Assembly (NCBI GenBank): GCA_012036325.1
Contig: JAAUPC010000235.1
Location: 1-5,949, forward strand
DNA: 5,949 bases
Direction of reading: 5' to 3'
DNA from: Paracoccaceae bacterium
GTDB lineage: Bacteria > Pseudomonadota > Alphaproteobacteria > Rhodobacterales > Rhodobacteraceae
The notes under the pieces are model-generated. The model was given only the letters and a program-made list of their open reading frames with translations, was not told the origin of the DNA and ran no database searches. The position numbers and the translations under genes are program-made. Below, in pieces: positions 5,916 through 5,949 of the stretch; positions within the stretch are counted from its first letter, which is position 1; every line of letters begins with the position of its first letter.

Positions 5916-5949
5916 CTTGCATACTTGCAAATAGTTCTCATTTACATTC
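5916..5949 (+). promoter_or_regulatory. AT-rich promoter/operator region of the next transcription unit (cut by window end)
   Basis: After the palindrome the sequence turns AT-rich. It holds the inverted repeat TTGCA-TACT-TGCAA (5917-5930), whose arms also resemble -35 boxes (TTGCAT, TTGCAA). The eight bases CTTGCATA (5916-5923) recur at 433-440, in the operon's own promoter region, and both copies are followed by ATAGT. This suggests a second regulated promoter, possibly under the same regulator. The -10 box and the gene lie at or beyond the window edge. Confidence 0.4.

Noticed and set aside
1..5949. CRISPR arrays, tRNA/rRNA genes, insertion sequences, phage or defence genes
   Set aside because: I saw no spaced direct repeats, RNA gene hallmarks, transposase-like products or terminal inverted repeats; the window is filled by one metabolic locus.

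Overview
The window is GC-rich, with strong G/C preference at third codon positions, and all genes lie on the + strand. The codon use and the protein sequences suggest an alphaproteobacterium, probably of the Rhodobacter/Paracoccus type. That placement is inferred from style; no taxonomic marker gene is present.

Layout: (i) 1-293 is the 3' end of an aldose 1-epimerase (galactose mutarotase) gene. It has a scrambled stretch at about 42-113, where the family's conserved sequence jumps through all three frames and back. (ii) 294-512 is a non-coding regulatory gap. It holds a weak terminator-like hairpin, an AT-rich promoter/operator segment with a GTA-A-TAC core, two small leader hairpins and a good Shine-Dalgarno. 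(iii) 513-5120 is a complete four-gene ABC importer operon of the CUT2 sugar class, in the same order as Escherichia coli ytfQ-ytfR-ytfT-yjfF (the galactofuranose importer). The binding protein is separated from the ATPase by a 110-bp spacer with a strong hairpin, while ytfR/ytfT and ytfT/yjfF overlap by ATGA. (iv) 5157-5876 encodes a GntR-family (FadR/FCD) regulator, 36 bp after yjfF and probably co-transcribed. (v) 5877-5949 is an AT-rich intergenic stretch with two palindromes. It looks like the promoter/operator of the next transcription unit, which lies outside the window.

How it works together: the periplasmic protein captures a sugar, most likely galactofuranose or a close relative given the high similarity to YtfQ. 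A permease built from two different subunits (YtfT and YjfF), driven by the double-domain ATPase YtfR, imports it. The upstream mutarotase would bring the free sugar into the form used by downstream enzymes. The GntR regulator probably represses the operon until a sugar or sugar-acid metabolite appears.

This is a recognisable, known type of system rather than a new one. The items most worth a second look are the frame-jumping epimerase tail, the eroded metal site of the regulator's FCD domain, the DgoR-like operator with related sequence words at both ends of the operon, and the intercistronic hairpin after the binding-protein gene.
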